Notes: a model not told the origin generated them from the letters alone. DNA of 64,000 bases from Acidobacteria bacterium Ga0074141 (GCA_001464665.1 LNDP01000024.1:248001-312000); one strand, 5' to 3'. Positions 44,578-53,117 are shown, counted from the stretch's first letter. Program-made: numbers and translations.

Positions 44578-44619
44578 AACTCTCGCGGTTCGATATTTGC
44601 AGAGGAGTATAGCAGAACG

Positions 44620-45810
44620 GTGGACTCGATAACCAAGACAGCGGAAATTGTCGCCGAGGGCGAGCATTTGATCGGATCTTTCGGGGCTGAATCCGAAGGC
44701 CCGACGCTCATGGTTTTTGGCGGTATTCATGGCAATGAAACCGCGGGAGTTCGTGCGGCTCGCCGAGTCTCCGAGAAACTTGCGCCGCTCGAGGACCGGC
44801 TTCACGGGCGAGTCTTTCTTTTTGCCGGAAACACACGAGCGTTGCAAAAGGGGGTCAGATTTATCGACGAAGATCTCAACCGCCACTGGACCGACGCCAA
44901 TGTTACGCGGAACGATTTGGGCTCGCAGCTCCCACCGCAGTTTTCCGAAGACCGCGAACAAATGGAGCTTTTGGCAGCGATAGTACCTGTACTCAGCTCG
45001 GCGAGCGGTGAGGTGTTTGCCCTTGATTTGCATTCGACATCGGCCGAGGGCGTGCCGTTTGCGACCGTCGGCGACACGATGCGGAACCGTAACTTTGCGA
45101 CAAAGTTGCCCGTGACCATGATCCTCGGTATCGAAGAACAGCTTGAGGGAACGCTGCTTGAATACCTGAATAATATCGGAGCCGTGACAATGGGTTTTGA
45201 AGGCGGTCAACATTACGCCGAATCGACCGTAAATAGCCATGAATCTTTGATTTGGCTGGCAATCGAGGCGGCCGGCGTCATCAAAAAGAGTGATATTCCC
45301 GATGCGGATTATCACGCGCAGGTCGTGAAAAAGGCCACGGGCCGGCCGGAGATACTGGAGATCCGCTATCGACATGAGATCACGGAAAACGACGGCTTCG
45401 TGATGCGGCCAGGCTATGAAAACTTTCAACCGATAAGAAAGGGCGAGTATCTTGCCGACGATCTGTCCGGAAATATCAGGGCGAGCGAAAGCGGACTGAT
45501 CCTTATGCCGCTTTATCAAAAGCTCGGTGAGGACGGCTTTTTTATCGGAAGGCGGATCAAGCCATTCTGGCTTTGGCTCTCTGCCGTTCTTAGATGGATG
45601 CGGATCGGCGACCTGATACATCTTCTTCCCGGCGTTCATCCGACGGATGCGGACCGCGAAGTTTTGCGTGTTGATACAACGGTCGCTCGGTTCTTTCCGT
45701 TGCAAGTATTTCACCTTTTGGGTTTTAGGAAGCGCCGCTGGACGGGCGAGAGTTTGACAGTCAGCCGCCGGAGGCACGACATCAACAGTCCATTTACGAA
45801 AGAAGGCTGA
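44620..45810 (+). CDS. Succinylglutamate desuccinylase/aspartoacylase-family zinc hydrolase
   Basis: A 396-residue cytoplasmic metallohydrolase of the AstE/AspA (M14-like) family. Zinc ligands are in VFGGIHGNETAG (His, Glu; about 36-47), with DEDLNRHW (Asn-Arg substrate clamp) and FALDLHSTS (third ligand His). The C-terminal half forms the family's beta domain (GYENFQPIRKGEYLADD). Members cleave N-acyl bonds on amino acids or remove small amide-linked groups. GTG 44620 is chosen as start because AGAGGAG lies 12 nt upstream and the frame before it overlaps the divergent herA start. The GCS2-CBS gene begins 27 nt downstream, so the two are probably cotranscribed. Confidence 0.85.
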   Translation: MDSITKTAEIVAEGEHLIGSFGAESEGPTLMVFGGIHGNETAGVRAARRVSEKLAPLEDRLHGRVFLFAGNTRALQKGVRFIDEDLNRHWTDANVTRNDLGSQLPPQFSEDREQMELLAAIVPVLSSASGEVFALDLHSTSAEGVPFATVGDTMRNRNFATKLPVTMILGIEEQLEGTLLEYLNNIGAVTMGFEGGQHYAESTVNSHESLIWLAIEAAGVIKKSDIPDADYHAQVVKKATGRPEILEIRYRHEITENDGFVMRPGYENFQPIRKGEYLADDLSGNIRASESGLILMPLYQKLGEDGFFIGRRIKPFWLWLSAVLRWMRIGDLIHLLPGVHPTDADREVLRVDTTVARFFPLQVFHLLGFRKRRWTGESLTVSRRRHDINSPFTKEG

Positions 45811-45837
45811 ACAGTGCGAAGAGCATAGAGGGAGACC

Positions 45838-47757
45838 ATGGGAGAACACACAGTTCATACCGATGCAAATGACGCCCACGTCCGCGAGTTTACTAAGGCA
45901 GTCCTTATGGATCTGCACGTGCTTGAGGAGATGCTTGGATCGGGTAAACTCGAGACGGGCGTTAGCCGCATCGGTGCCGAGCAGGAGATGTTCCTGGTGG
46001 ATTCGGCTATGCATCCCGTGCCATACTCGACGCAATTGATAGCCGCGGCCGGCGACGAACGCCTCACAACCGAGATCGGTCAATTCAATCTCGAAGCGAA
46101 TCTGACGCCGCTCGATTTCAAGGGTGATTGCCTTCGCAAGCTCGAGATCGAGATCGCAGAGATACTGGCCGCAGTGAAACTGCATATGAACGAGCGCCGC
46201 GGTGATGTAGTTCTTTGCGGCATCTTGCCGACGATACAAGAATCGGACCTTGTCGAAAGAAACCTGACGCCCGGACCGCGATATGCCCAACTCAACAAGG
46301 TTTTGACCGCGCTTCACGGCGAAGAGCGGGTCGTTCATATTAAGGGACTCGATGAGATCAGGCTCCATCATCAGGACACGTTTCTGGAGTTTTGCAACAC
46401 CAGCTTTCAGATACATCTTCAGCCGAACATTGAGGACTTTGCCAACTCTTATAATTGGGCCCAGGCCATCTCCGCACCGGTTCTTGCCGCAGCGGTCAAT
46501 TCGCCCGTGCTGCTCGGCCACAGGCTTTGGCACGAGACGCGGCTCGCACTTTTTCAGCACGCCGTCGATGAACGCTCCCCGGTGCATCAGGGCCGCAGCC
46601 GTCCCGCTCGGGTCACGTTCGGAAGAAGTTGGGTCAACGATTCGATCGCCGAGATCTTTCACGAGGATGTAGCTCGGTTCCGCATCATTTTGACCCGCGA
46701 GATCGATGAAAATTCGCTCGAAACTTATCGTCGCGGAGGTATACCCGAGCTCAAGGCGTGGCGGATGCACAATGGCACTGTTTGGCGATGGAACCGCCCG
46801 TGCTACGGCATACTGGACGGCCGTCCGAGCCTTCGGATAGAGGCGCGATATCTTCCGGCCGGTCCGACCGTCCTTGACGAGGTCGCGAACGCGGCGTTCT
46901 TTCTGGGGTTGATGAAAGCTCTTCCACAGGAATACGGTGACGTCCGCGAGCGTATGCAGTTTGACGACGCAAAGACGAACTTTTTCACCGTTGCCCGCTA
47001 CGGTCTCCGCTCGCAGCTCACTTGGCTTGACGGCGAATCGTATTCCGCTCCTCAGCTTATCCTCGACGAGTTGCTCCCGCTCGCACGTAAGGGGCTCGAG
47101 ATGGCGGAGATCGCAGCAGAAGACATCGACCGTTACCTTGGGACGCTCGAGGAACGCGTTCAACATGGTTCCAACGGTGCCCGATGGACTCTTGATTCTC
47201 TCGCGAAAATGGACCGTGCTGCCAAGACGAACATCCGGATGCGGACACTCGTCGCCGCGATGATAACGAATCAAGAGGCGAATATTCCGGTACATAAATG
47301 GCCGCTCGCCACTATCGAGAAGAAATCTGATTGGATCGATAATTTTCGGACGGTTGAGCAGTTCATGTCCCGCGATCTTTTCACTGTGCGGCCCGGCGAC
47401 GTGCTTGACCTCGCTGCGAGCCTGATGGAGTGGCGGCATGTACGCCATGTTCCGGTCGAGGACGACCACGGCCACCTCGTCGGTATTGTCTCGCATCGTG
47501 ACCTCATCTCGATGCTGGCGACGAACCGTGCGAAAGCCGCGGACGATATGGTCGTACTGGACGTAATGAAGCGTGACCTTCTGACCATCTCGCCCGAAAC
47601 GCCGACGCTTGATGCTCTTTACCTGATGCGTGAGCGAGGCATCGGCTGTCTTCCGGTTTGCAAGAACGGCAAACTCGTCGGTATGATCACCGCCCACGAC
47701 TTCCTGACCGTCTCGACCCGCTTGCTCGAGGAAAGGCTTACTGAAGACGAGCCTTAG
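45838..47757 (+). CDS. GCS2-family carboxylate-amine ligase fused to a CBS-domain pair
   Basis: A 639-residue cytoplasmic protein. Residues about 15-480 form a GCS2/YbdK-like glutamate-cysteine ligase domain: IGAEQEMFLVD (metal-binding EQE), QFNLEANLTPLDF, CNTSFQIHLQP and PSLRIEARYLPAGPT. Such enzymes join an amine to a glutamate gamma-carboxyl using ATP. Residues about 500-635 are two CBS domains (FMSRDLFTVRPGDVLDLAASLM..., VMKRDLLTISPETPTLDALYLM...), which usually bind adenine nucleotides and regulate the attached enzyme. The fusion is not the usual single-domain form (about 370-450 residues). GGGAG precedes ATG 45838. Pairing with an amide hydrolase suggests that the two make and break the same type of bond; this is inference. 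Confidence 0.85.
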   Translation: MGEHTVHTDANDAHVREFTKAVLMDLHVLEEMLGSGKLETGVSRIGAEQEMFLVDSAMHPVPYSTQLIAAAGDERLTTEIGQFNLEANLTPLDFKGDCLRKLEIEIAEILAAVKLHMNERRGDVVLCGILPTIQESDLVERNLTPGPRYAQLNKVLTALHGEERVVHIKGLDEIRLHHQDTFLEFCNTSFQIHLQPNIEDFANSYNWAQAISAPVLAAAVNSPVLLGHRLWHETRLALFQHAVDERSPVHQGRSRPARVTFGRSWVNDSIAEIFHEDVARFRIILTREIDENSLETYRRGGIPELKAWRMHNGTVWRWNRPCYGILDGRPSLRIEARYLPAGPTVLDEVANAAFFLGLMKALPQEYGDVRERMQFDDAKTNFFTVARYGLRSQLTWLDGESYSAPQLILDELLPLARKGLEMAEIAAEDIDRYLGTLEERVQHGSNGARWTLDSLAKMDRAAKTNIRMRTLVAAMITNQEANIPVHKWPLATIEKKSDWIDNFRTVEQFMSRDLFTVRPGDVLDLAASLMEWRHVRHVPVEDDHGHLVGIVSHRDLISMLATNRAKAADDMVVLDVMKRDLLTISPETPTLDALYLMRERGIGCLPVCKNGKLVGMITAHDFLTVSTRLLEERLTEDEP

Positions 47758-47781
47758 CAGGAAAGAAGTGACACTCCGATC

Positions 47782-47823
47782 GACCGTTTTCCTGAACTGA
47801 GCTTCGGTGAAACGGTCATTTTT
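47782..47823 (+). terminator. Probable Rho-independent terminator after the GCS2-CBS gene
   Basis: GACCGTTT pairs with AAACGGTC around an inner ACTGA-GCT-TCGGT hairpin, and ATTTTT follows. It lies 24 nt after the stop and before the YVTN propeller gene. Confidence 0.6.
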
Positions 47824-47888
47824 CTGTTCTGACACAACCTGTGAAACCTTGACCTGACCCATTACGTAAATCAGTCAGAGTCGAAACT

Positions 47889-48887
47889 ATGCTAATACGA
47901 GCAAACATTGCCGCATTTTTCCTGTTGATCGCCTCCTTCGGTTTCTCTGGCGTTGCCGATGTCTTCGGACAGGCGAAACCCGCTGTCGTCGTCCTCAATA
48001 AGACCGAAAATGATCTGGCGATCGTCGATCCCGCAACGATGAAGGTGACCGGCAGGGTCGCGGTCGGCGAAGGTCCGCATGAGGTCGTCATCTCTGATGA
48101 CGGTAAAACGGCGTTTGTCGCTAACTATGGCGCTCAAACCCCGGGAAACACTCTTTCGATAATCGACATCGCGTCTGCTATGGAACTTCGCCGCGTTGAC
48201 CTCGGCCCGCTGCTCCGGCCGCACGGCATTCAGCTCATCGGCGGTAAGCTCTATTTCACTGCCGAAGTAAACAGGGCGATCGCCCGATATGATCCGGCTT
48301 CGAACAAGGTCGACTGGATAATGGGCACGGGACAGAACGCTTCGCACATGATCGCCGGGAGCTCGGACCAAAAGGCCTTTTACACGGCGAATATAGGGTC
48401 GGACACAGTTACGATGTTCCGATTTCAAAACGTCCCGCCCGCGGGCTCGACCATCACACAGATCCCCGTCGGAAAACAGCCTGAAGCTATCGATCTCTCG
48501 CCCGACGGAAAGGAGGTTTGGATCGGGCTCAATGCAGAAAACGCTGCCGAGATCATCGATACCGCGACAGCAAAGTCGGTTGCAAAACTCCCGCTTGGCG
48601 GCCGGCCTTACCGAGTTCGGTTCACACCCGATGGTAAGACCGTGCTGAATACGATATTGCAGACGAAGGAGATCGTTCTTGTCGATGCTGCCTCTCGGAA
48701 AGAGGTCCGGCGAATCAAGCTCGAAAGCACGCCGCTCGGCGTTGCGTTTTCGAAGGACGGTAAGACCGCATTTATAACTGCAGTGCAACCCGATGTAGTT
48801 TTGAGGGTCAACCTTGAAACCGGCGAGGTCACGGGCCGGGTCGAGACGGGCAAGGTGCCCGATGGCGTAGCCGTGACGGGGATATAG
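47889..48887 (+). CDS. Exported YVTN/YncE-like beta-propeller protein
   Basis: A 332-residue secreted protein. Signal peptide residues 1-27 (ends VFGQ). Seven-bladed propeller repeats are visible as VDPATMKVTGRVAVGEGPHEVVIS, LSPDGKEVWIGLNAENAAEIID, FTPDGKTVLNTILQTKEIVLVD and FSKDGKTAFITAVQPDVVLRVN, the YVTN/cytochrome-D1-like family pattern. No heme or catalytic motif is seen. Probably a periplasmic binding or scaffold protein. The ribosome site before ATG 47889 is weak. The start is confirmed mainly by the signal peptide. Confidence 0.82.
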   Translation: MLIRANIAAFFLLIASFGFSGVADVFGQAKPAVVVLNKTENDLAIVDPATMKVTGRVAVGEGPHEVVISDDGKTAFVANYGAQTPGNTLSIIDIASAMELRRVDLGPLLRPHGIQLIGGKLYFTAEVNRAIARYDPASNKVDWIMGTGQNASHMIAGSSDQKAFYTANIGSDTVTMFRFQNVPPAGSTITQIPVGKQPEAIDLSPDGKEVWIGLNAENAAEIIDTATAKSVAKLPLGGRPYRVRFTPDGKTVLNTILQTKEIVLVDAASRKEVRRIKLESTPLGVAFSKDGKTAFITAVQPDVVLRVNLETGEVTGRVETGKVPDGVAVTGI

Positions 48888-48983
48888 GCGAGGGCAGGAC
48901 CTATTCGGCAATATTGAAATTTTATTCGCCTGCAAACGCCTTTTCCGCTCAAAAACGAGGATTGCCTCGAAGGAGTTTTGAAT

Positions 48984-49280
48984 ATGGCAAGCCGAGTGGC
49001 CGGCATACGGCGCCGAAACATCAATTCCGCGAACCTCAGGGGCTTGAAGACCATTGTGCGTTCGCTCCTCACTGAAGAACGCGGGAGTCACCGCGTCCAG
49101 ATCGACCCTGAAAAGGGAGTCGATTTTTACGAAAAGGTCGCACATTACGAGCGAGAGCTGATCCGATCGGCACTTGAATTGACAGGCGGGCGGCAGAATC
49201 GGGCCGCGAAGCTGCTCAATCTGCGTAACAGTACTCTGAGCACAAAGATGAAGCAGCTTGGAATCGAGCGACAGATCTGA
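48984..49280 (+). CDS. Small Fis-type helix-turn-helix regulator
   Basis: A 98-residue cytoplasmic protein. The C-terminal half (about 52-98), YERELIRSALELTGGRQNRAAKLLNLRNSTLSTKMKQLGI, is a classic HTH_8/Fis domain as found at the C-terminus of NtrC-type activators. There is no AAA+ or receiver domain, so it acts as a stand-alone DNA-binding protein. The N-terminal half is basic (SRVAGIRRRNINSANLRGLK). AGGAG lies 8 nt before ATG 48984. Targets unknown; the flanking genes have no obvious operator. Confidence 0.85.
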   Translation: MASRVAGIRRRNINSANLRGLKTIVRSLLTEERGSHRVQIDPEKGVDFYEKVAHYERELIRSALELTGGRQNRAAKLLNLRNSTLSTKMKQLGIERQI

Positions 49281-49379
49281 ATGCAACCGGGTAAAAGGGT
49301 TCTGACGCGACATTTCGGCCCGAATTGGCGGAAACCCCGAATCCAATTGAGAATTGAACTTCAAGCGCGGTGAAAAACT

Positions 49380-49886
49380 ATGAAAACTACTTTGCTCTTT
49401 TTTTGTTTTGCGGTATTCGCTTTTCAAACAGTAGCTCAAATGCCTTCCGAGAAAGCAGCTCCGCTCGCGGTCGTCGAAAAGCTCTTTGCTGAGATGGCTG
49501 CGGCAAACCCGGCTGGCATTCTCGCACTCGGCACGCCGGAGAATCAGCTTGTCGCTATCCGAAAGATGCGTGATGGAAGTTCGCGGGTCGAGGTGATCAG
49601 CGGGGAAGCCTTCTCGAAGATGTTTACCAACAAGGAAGCTAATCTTCGCGAAGAAATGTATGCCCCGCAGGTCGAGGTCGAGGGCGACTATGCGATGGTC
49701 TATGGCCGCTATGTGTTCTTTGTGGGCGAAAGGCTTTCTCATTGCGGTGTAAATCAATTCAACCTCGTAAAGATCGCCGGCGTCTGGAAGATAGCTAACG
49801 GTGCATCGACGATCGATCCCGGAGCCTGCACGGAAAAGGAAAAAGCGATGAAGCCCGATCCTAAAAGATGGGGGCTACAGAAATAA
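49380..49886 (+). CDS. Exported NTF2-like (DUF4440/SnoaL-type) protein
   Basis: A 168-residue secreted protein. Signal peptide residues 1-20 (ends TVAQ). The remainder has the small cone-shaped NTF2-like layout: helix AVVEKLFAEMAAANPAGILALG, then EVEGDYAMVYGRYVFFVG, and the terminal strand VNQFNLVKIAGVWKIANGAS typical of DUF4440 proteins. No catalytic residues can be assigned. The serine hydrolase gene begins 2 nt after its stop, so the two are probably translated from one message and exported together. Confidence 0.75.
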   Translation: MKTTLLFFCFAVFAFQTVAQMPSEKAAPLAVVEKLFAEMAAANPAGILALGTPENQLVAIRKMRDGSSRVEVISGEAFSKMFTNKEANLREEMYAPQVEVEGDYAMVYGRYVFFVGERLSHCGVNQFNLVKIAGVWKIANGASTIDPGACTEKEKAMKPDPKRWGLQK

Positions 49887-49888
49887 CG

Positions 49889-51052
49889 ATGGACCGGACG
49901 CTTTGGAATTTTGTCGCGGCCGCTCTTACCCTTGCGATCGTCTCGCTTTCTGTAGCGGGTCAAAAGGCCGCCGTTCCGGCAGGCGACGTCAAGCAAGTTC
50001 TGCAGTCGAAGCTTGATGCGTGGCATGCGGCGGGGAAGTTCCCGGGAGCGACAGTTGGAGTTGTTCTCGCAGACGGCACTTCGTTCGGGCTTGCTGTCGG
50101 AATGTCCGACCGGGAAACAAAGCGGGCGATGCGGGCCTCTGACCGGATGCCGGCGGGCAGTACGGGCAAGACCTTTGCCGCGGCCCTCGCTATGCAGCTT
50201 GTGAAGGACGGCAGGCTCGGCCTCGATGAAAAGATCGAGAAATATCTCGGTAAGGAGCCCTGGTTCGGCCGCCTGCCGAATGCACGCGACATCACGGTTC
50301 GCCAACTCCTCAACCACACGAGCGGGTTGGTCCGCTACGAATTCAAGAAGGAATTTACGGACTTTCTCACGGCTAATCCGTACAAGGTTTGGACGCCGGA
50401 AGAGAGGCTCGCTTACCTTTTCGACGAAAAGCCGCCATTCGCTGCCGGCCAAGGCTGGGAATACTCGGATACGAACTACATCGTGCTCGGGATGATCCTT
50501 GAACGCGTGACCGGCAAGGATTTTTACGGCGAGGCCAAACGGCGGTTCATCAAGCCGCTCAAGCTTACGAATACGATCCCTCAGGACGGTCCGAAGTTGA
50601 AGAACGTGGTTCAAGGCTACGCCGGGCCGAACAATCCTTTCGGCGGGAAAAACCGGATGATCGAGAACGGCAAGTTCATCGTCAATCCGCAACTTGAATG
50701 GACCGGCGGCGGCTGGGCCTCGACCGGCGAGGACCTCGCCCGCTGGGCAAAGCTGATGTATGAGGGCAAAGCTTTTGACGCTTCGCTCGTGCCGATGATG
50801 GTAGATGGCGTGCCGGCTAAGCTCGGGCCGAACGTAAAATATGGCCTCGGCTCGATCATTCGGCCGACGCCCGCTGGCCTCACCTACGGCCACAGCGGTT
50901 TCTTTCCCGGCTACATGACCGACATGATGTATTTCCCCGAGCACAAGATCGCCGTCGCTGTTCAGGTAAATACAAGTGTTCCACAAGACCTCGGCAAACC
51001 GCTTTCGCGGCTTCTGGTTGAAATCGCCGCCGTGCTCAGCACCAAGCCTTGA
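49889..51052 (+). CDS. Exported class C beta-lactamase-related serine hydrolase
   Basis: A 387-residue periplasmic protein of the serine beta-lactamase-like/DD-peptidase superfamily. Signal peptide residues 1-24 (ends SVAGQ). The catalytic SxxK is in PAGSTGKTFAAALAMQL (STGK, about residue 92), the tyrosine motif is YSDTN, and HTSGL and a terminal GHSGFFPGY (KTG-equivalent HSG) are present. This pattern is typical of EstB/Pbp-like esterases and D-aminopeptidases rather than a true drug-resistance enzyme. Start at 49889 follows the NTF2-like stop by 2 nt; an upstream in-frame ATG at 49868 would overlap that gene and spoil the signal peptide. Confidence 0.86.
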   Translation: MDRTLWNFVAAALTLAIVSLSVAGQKAAVPAGDVKQVLQSKLDAWHAAGKFPGATVGVVLADGTSFGLAVGMSDRETKRAMRASDRMPAGSTGKTFAAALAMQLVKDGRLGLDEKIEKYLGKEPWFGRLPNARDITVRQLLNHTSGLVRYEFKKEFTDFLTANPYKVWTPEERLAYLFDEKPPFAAGQGWEYSDTNYIVLGMILERVTGKDFYGEAKRRFIKPLKLTNTIPQDGPKLKNVVQGYAGPNNPFGGKNRMIENGKFIVNPQLEWTGGGWASTGEDLARWAKLMYEGKAFDASLVPMMVDGVPAKLGPNVKYGLGSIIRPTPAGLTYGHSGFFPGYMTDMMYFPEHKIAVAVQVNTSVPQDLGKPLSRLLVEIAAVLSTKP

Positions 51053-51121
51053 GCGGATCGATTTGCGATTTTCCGTCGTTCGAATACAATAAGGGCACTT
51101 CCTGCAGCTCGGAGACCGTTC

Positions 51122-52411
51122 ATGAAAAAACTTCTTGTATCCATCGTCATTGTGGGCTCGTTTTGCACGCCCGTGTTTTCCAACGACATGAGCCGCGAGA
51201 TCGATGCCGCGGCGGCGAAGTTGATGCCGAAGGTGACCGAGTGGCGGCGGCACATTCACCAGAACCCGGAACTCGGCAACCGCGAGTTCAAGACGGCTAA
51301 ATACGTTGAAGACCACCTGCGGCGGCTCGGGATCGAGGTCAGAACCGGCGTGGCGAAGACGGGAGTCGTCGGCATTCTCAAGGGGGCTCAGCCCGGGCCG
51401 GTCATCGGACTTCGGGCGGATATGGACGCGCTTCCCGTGACCGAACGCAACGATCTGCCGTACCGCTCGCGTGCGACCGGCGAATATAACGGCCAGACCG
51501 TCGGGGTGATGCATGCCTGCGGCCATGATACGCACGTCGCGATGCTGATGGGTGCCGCCGAGGTGCTCGCCGGAATGCGTGAGAAGATCAAGGGCACCGT
51601 CGTTTTCATCTTCCAACCGGCCGAGGAAGGCCCGCCCGCCGGCGAAGAGGGTGGAGCCGAGCTGATGGTGAAAGAGGGCGTGATGGACAACCCGAAGATC
51701 GACGCCATCTTCGGCATCCACATCAATTCGCAGACGCCGGTCGGGACGATCAAATACAAGCCGGGCTCGATCATGGCCGCCAGCGATTGGTTCGAGATCA
51801 AGGTCCGCGGCAAGCAGACCCACGGAGCTTACCCTTGGGCGGGCATCGACCCGATCGCCGTCGCTACACAGATCTATACGGGGCTGCAAATGATCGTCGC
51901 TCGGCAATCGAACTTGCCGAAGGCGCCGGTCGTTATCACGGTCGGACGTATCAGCGGCGGCGTCCGCGAGAACATAATTCCCGAAGACCTCGTCATGGCC
52001 GGAACCATCCGCACGCTCGACAGCATCATGCAGAACGATGTGCACGAACGCATCCGCCGGACCGCGACCAGCATCGCCGAAAGCATGGGAGCTACCGTTG
52101 AGGTCAAGATCGACCGCAAGGCACCGGTCACCTACAACACGCCCGAGCTCGTTGAAATGCTCGTGCCCTCGCTCCACAAAGCCGCCGGCCGAGAGAACGT
52201 CGTGCTCGGCGAGTGGGTTACGGGAGCCGAGGACTTTTCTTTCTTTCACACGAACACTCCGGCCTTTTATTTCACCGTCGGCGGAATGCCGGCCGGCAAG
52301 GACCCGAAGGACGCCGCTCCGCACCACACGCCGGACTTCATCATAGACGACAGCCGGCTCGACGTCGGCGTAAAGGCGTTTGCCAACATCGTCTTTGATT
52401 TTAAGAAGTAG
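51122..52411 (+). CDS. Exported M20-family amidohydrolase (hippurate hydrolase type)
   Basis: A 429-residue metallopeptidase with signal peptide residues 1-20 (ends VFSN). It contains WRRHIHQNPELGNREF, GLRADMDALPV, HACGHDTHVAMLMGAA (metal Cys-His-Asp), FIFQPAEEG (catalytic and metal Glu pair), GIHINSQTPVG, an inserted dimerisation domain (about 205-315) and TGAEDFSFF plus HHTPDF near the end. This is the M20D/amidohydrolase set that cleaves N-acyl amino acids. Export is less usual than the cytoplasmic form but common in this phylum's hydrolase repertoire. ATG 51122 lies 7-8 nt after CGGAG. It is 69 nt after the serine hydrolase gene. Confidence 0.9.
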   Translation: MKKLLVSIVIVGSFCTPVFSNDMSREIDAAAAKLMPKVTEWRRHIHQNPELGNREFKTAKYVEDHLRRLGIEVRTGVAKTGVVGILKGAQPGPVIGLRADMDALPVTERNDLPYRSRATGEYNGQTVGVMHACGHDTHVAMLMGAAEVLAGMREKIKGTVVFIFQPAEEGPPAGEEGGAELMVKEGVMDNPKIDAIFGIHINSQTPVGTIKYKPGSIMAASDWFEIKVRGKQTHGAYPWAGIDPIAVATQIYTGLQMIVARQSNLPKAPVVITVGRISGGVRENIIPEDLVMAGTIRTLDSIMQNDVHERIRRTATSIAESMGATVEVKIDRKAPVTYNTPELVEMLVPSLHKAAGRENVVLGEWVTGAEDFSFFHTNTPAFYFTVGGMPAGKDPKDAAPHHTPDFIIDDSRLDVGVKAFANIVFDFKK

Positions 52412-52421
52412 GCCGTTAGTA

Positions 52422-52449
52422 ATTCCAGATTCCAGATTCCGAATTCGAA
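52422..52449. repeat. Heptanucleotide repeat (ATTCCAG type)
   Basis: Units ATTCCAG, ATTCCAG, ATTCCGA, ATTCGAAG run head to tail 10 nt after the M20 gene stop. Confidence 0.8.
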
Positions 52450-52452
52450 GAT

Positions 52453-52482
52453 GAGCCCTGGCTGACGCGCGGGCCTCTGACA
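52453..52482. repeat. REP-like palindromic unit
   Basis: GAGCCCTGGCTGACGCGCGG then GCCTCTGACA. Its reverse complement begins TGTCAGAGGC and contains CGTCAGC, thus resembling the TGTCAGA...CGTCAGC core of the family A elements inside the M1 gene. It lies between two heptamer arrays. Confidence 0.6.
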
Positions 52483-52486
52483 CGAC

Positions 52487-52519
52487 ATTCCAACTTCCAA
52501 CTTCCGAATTCCGCATTTC
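52487..52519. repeat. Heptanucleotide repeat (CTTCCAA/ATTCCGC type)
   Basis: Units ATTCCAA, CTTCCAA, CTTCCGA, ATTCCGC, ATTTC; same period and core as the array at 52422. Confidence 0.75.
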
Positions 52520-52568
52520 TTGGTGTTCTGTTTTTTGTGGGCATCGCGCGTTCGGGAAAACACCGCGA

Positions 52569-52660
52569 ACATCTGGGACATCTGGGACATCTGGAACGAT
52601 TGGGACATCTGGAACGCCTGGGACAAATGGGACAGATGGAACGAATGGGACATCTGGAAC
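52569..52660. repeat. Nonanucleotide tandem array (CATCTGGGA type)
   Basis: About ten 9-nt units: CATCTGGGA twice, then CATCTGGAA, CGATTGGGA, CATCTGGAA, CGCCTGGGA, CAAATGGGA, CAGATGGAA, CGAATGGGA, CATCTGGAA. The last six bases are nearly constant (TGGGAC or TGGAAC) and the first three vary, so the array would translate as Trp-(Asp/Asn)-X triplets on the plus strand and Val-Pro-X on the minus strand. Confidence 0.9.
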
Positions 52661-52825
52661 ACGCTGCCGGGATTGGGGCTTGGATCTTTGGCATTCTTTC
52701 GCATTGTCAATTGTTAATCGGACCATTGTTAATTGGTTAAAAATGGACATTGGGATTTGGTCTTTGTGATTGTGTCTTGGGCCTTTGGTTTTTGCATTTT
52801 CACACTCGATCTCGGCATTCCGTTC

Positions 52826-52862
52826 AATTACTAATTACTAATTTCTGATTACTAATTATTAA
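52826..52862. repeat. AT-rich heptanucleotide repeat (ATTACTA type)
   Basis: AATTACTAATTACTA, ATTTCTG, ATTACTA, ATTATTAA: period 7 throughout, in an otherwise AT-rich stretch. Confidence 0.8.
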
Positions 52863-52894
52863 GAATGACGGACTTCGGTCTGCTTTCTCACCGC

Positions 52895-52921
52895 TTACTG
52901 CTCACTGCTCACTGCTCACTT
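52895..52921. repeat. Heptanucleotide repeat (ACTGCTC type)
   Basis: Three consecutive ACTGCTC units flanked by partial copies (TT before and ACTT after). Period 7. Confidence 0.85.
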
Positions 52922-53022
52922 CCTCCCGCTGTCCATTCTCTTAGGTCTTCAAGCCAAATTGAATGGCGAACCGTGAGATCTGAGAGATATGGATGATATG
53001 GAAGGCTAAAGTTGCGAAGTTC

Positions 53023-53083
53023 GGAGTTCCAGCTTTAGCATGCTTCCGGGACGTGCATCTCGGCTGCCGGAAGTAGGAACCAC
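53023..53083. repeat. Degenerate palindromic repeat
   Basis: GGAGTTCCAGCTTTAGC at the left and GGAAGTAGGAACC at the right are imperfect inverted copies, with CTTCCGG and CCGGAAG as the best-paired inner stem. It reads like a decayed member of a dispersed palindrome family. Confidence 0.4.
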
Positions 53084-53117
53084 GAAAAAGGAAGAACAAG
53101 AAACCGGAACAAAGTTT

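Noticed and set aside
44578-47862. N-terminal extension of the HerA frame by about 1090 codons
   Set aside because: The extension is antisense to the aspartoacylase-like and GCS2-CBS genes and has no homology; the HerA domain starts at 44577.
49889-51052. Antibiotic-resistance beta-lactamase
   Set aside because: Motifs (STGK, YSDTN, HSG) fit the broad class C-like esterase/peptidase superfamily; nothing specifically indicates an AmpC enzyme.
47892-52750. Minus-strand frames of 621 and 998 codons
   Set aside because: Antisense shadows of the YVTN, Fis, NTF2-like, serine hydrolase and M20 genes, all of which have clear domains and signals on the plus strand.
52422-52921. CRISPR array
   Set aside because: Repeats are 7 or 9 nt, directly adjacent and without unique spacers; no cas genes are present.
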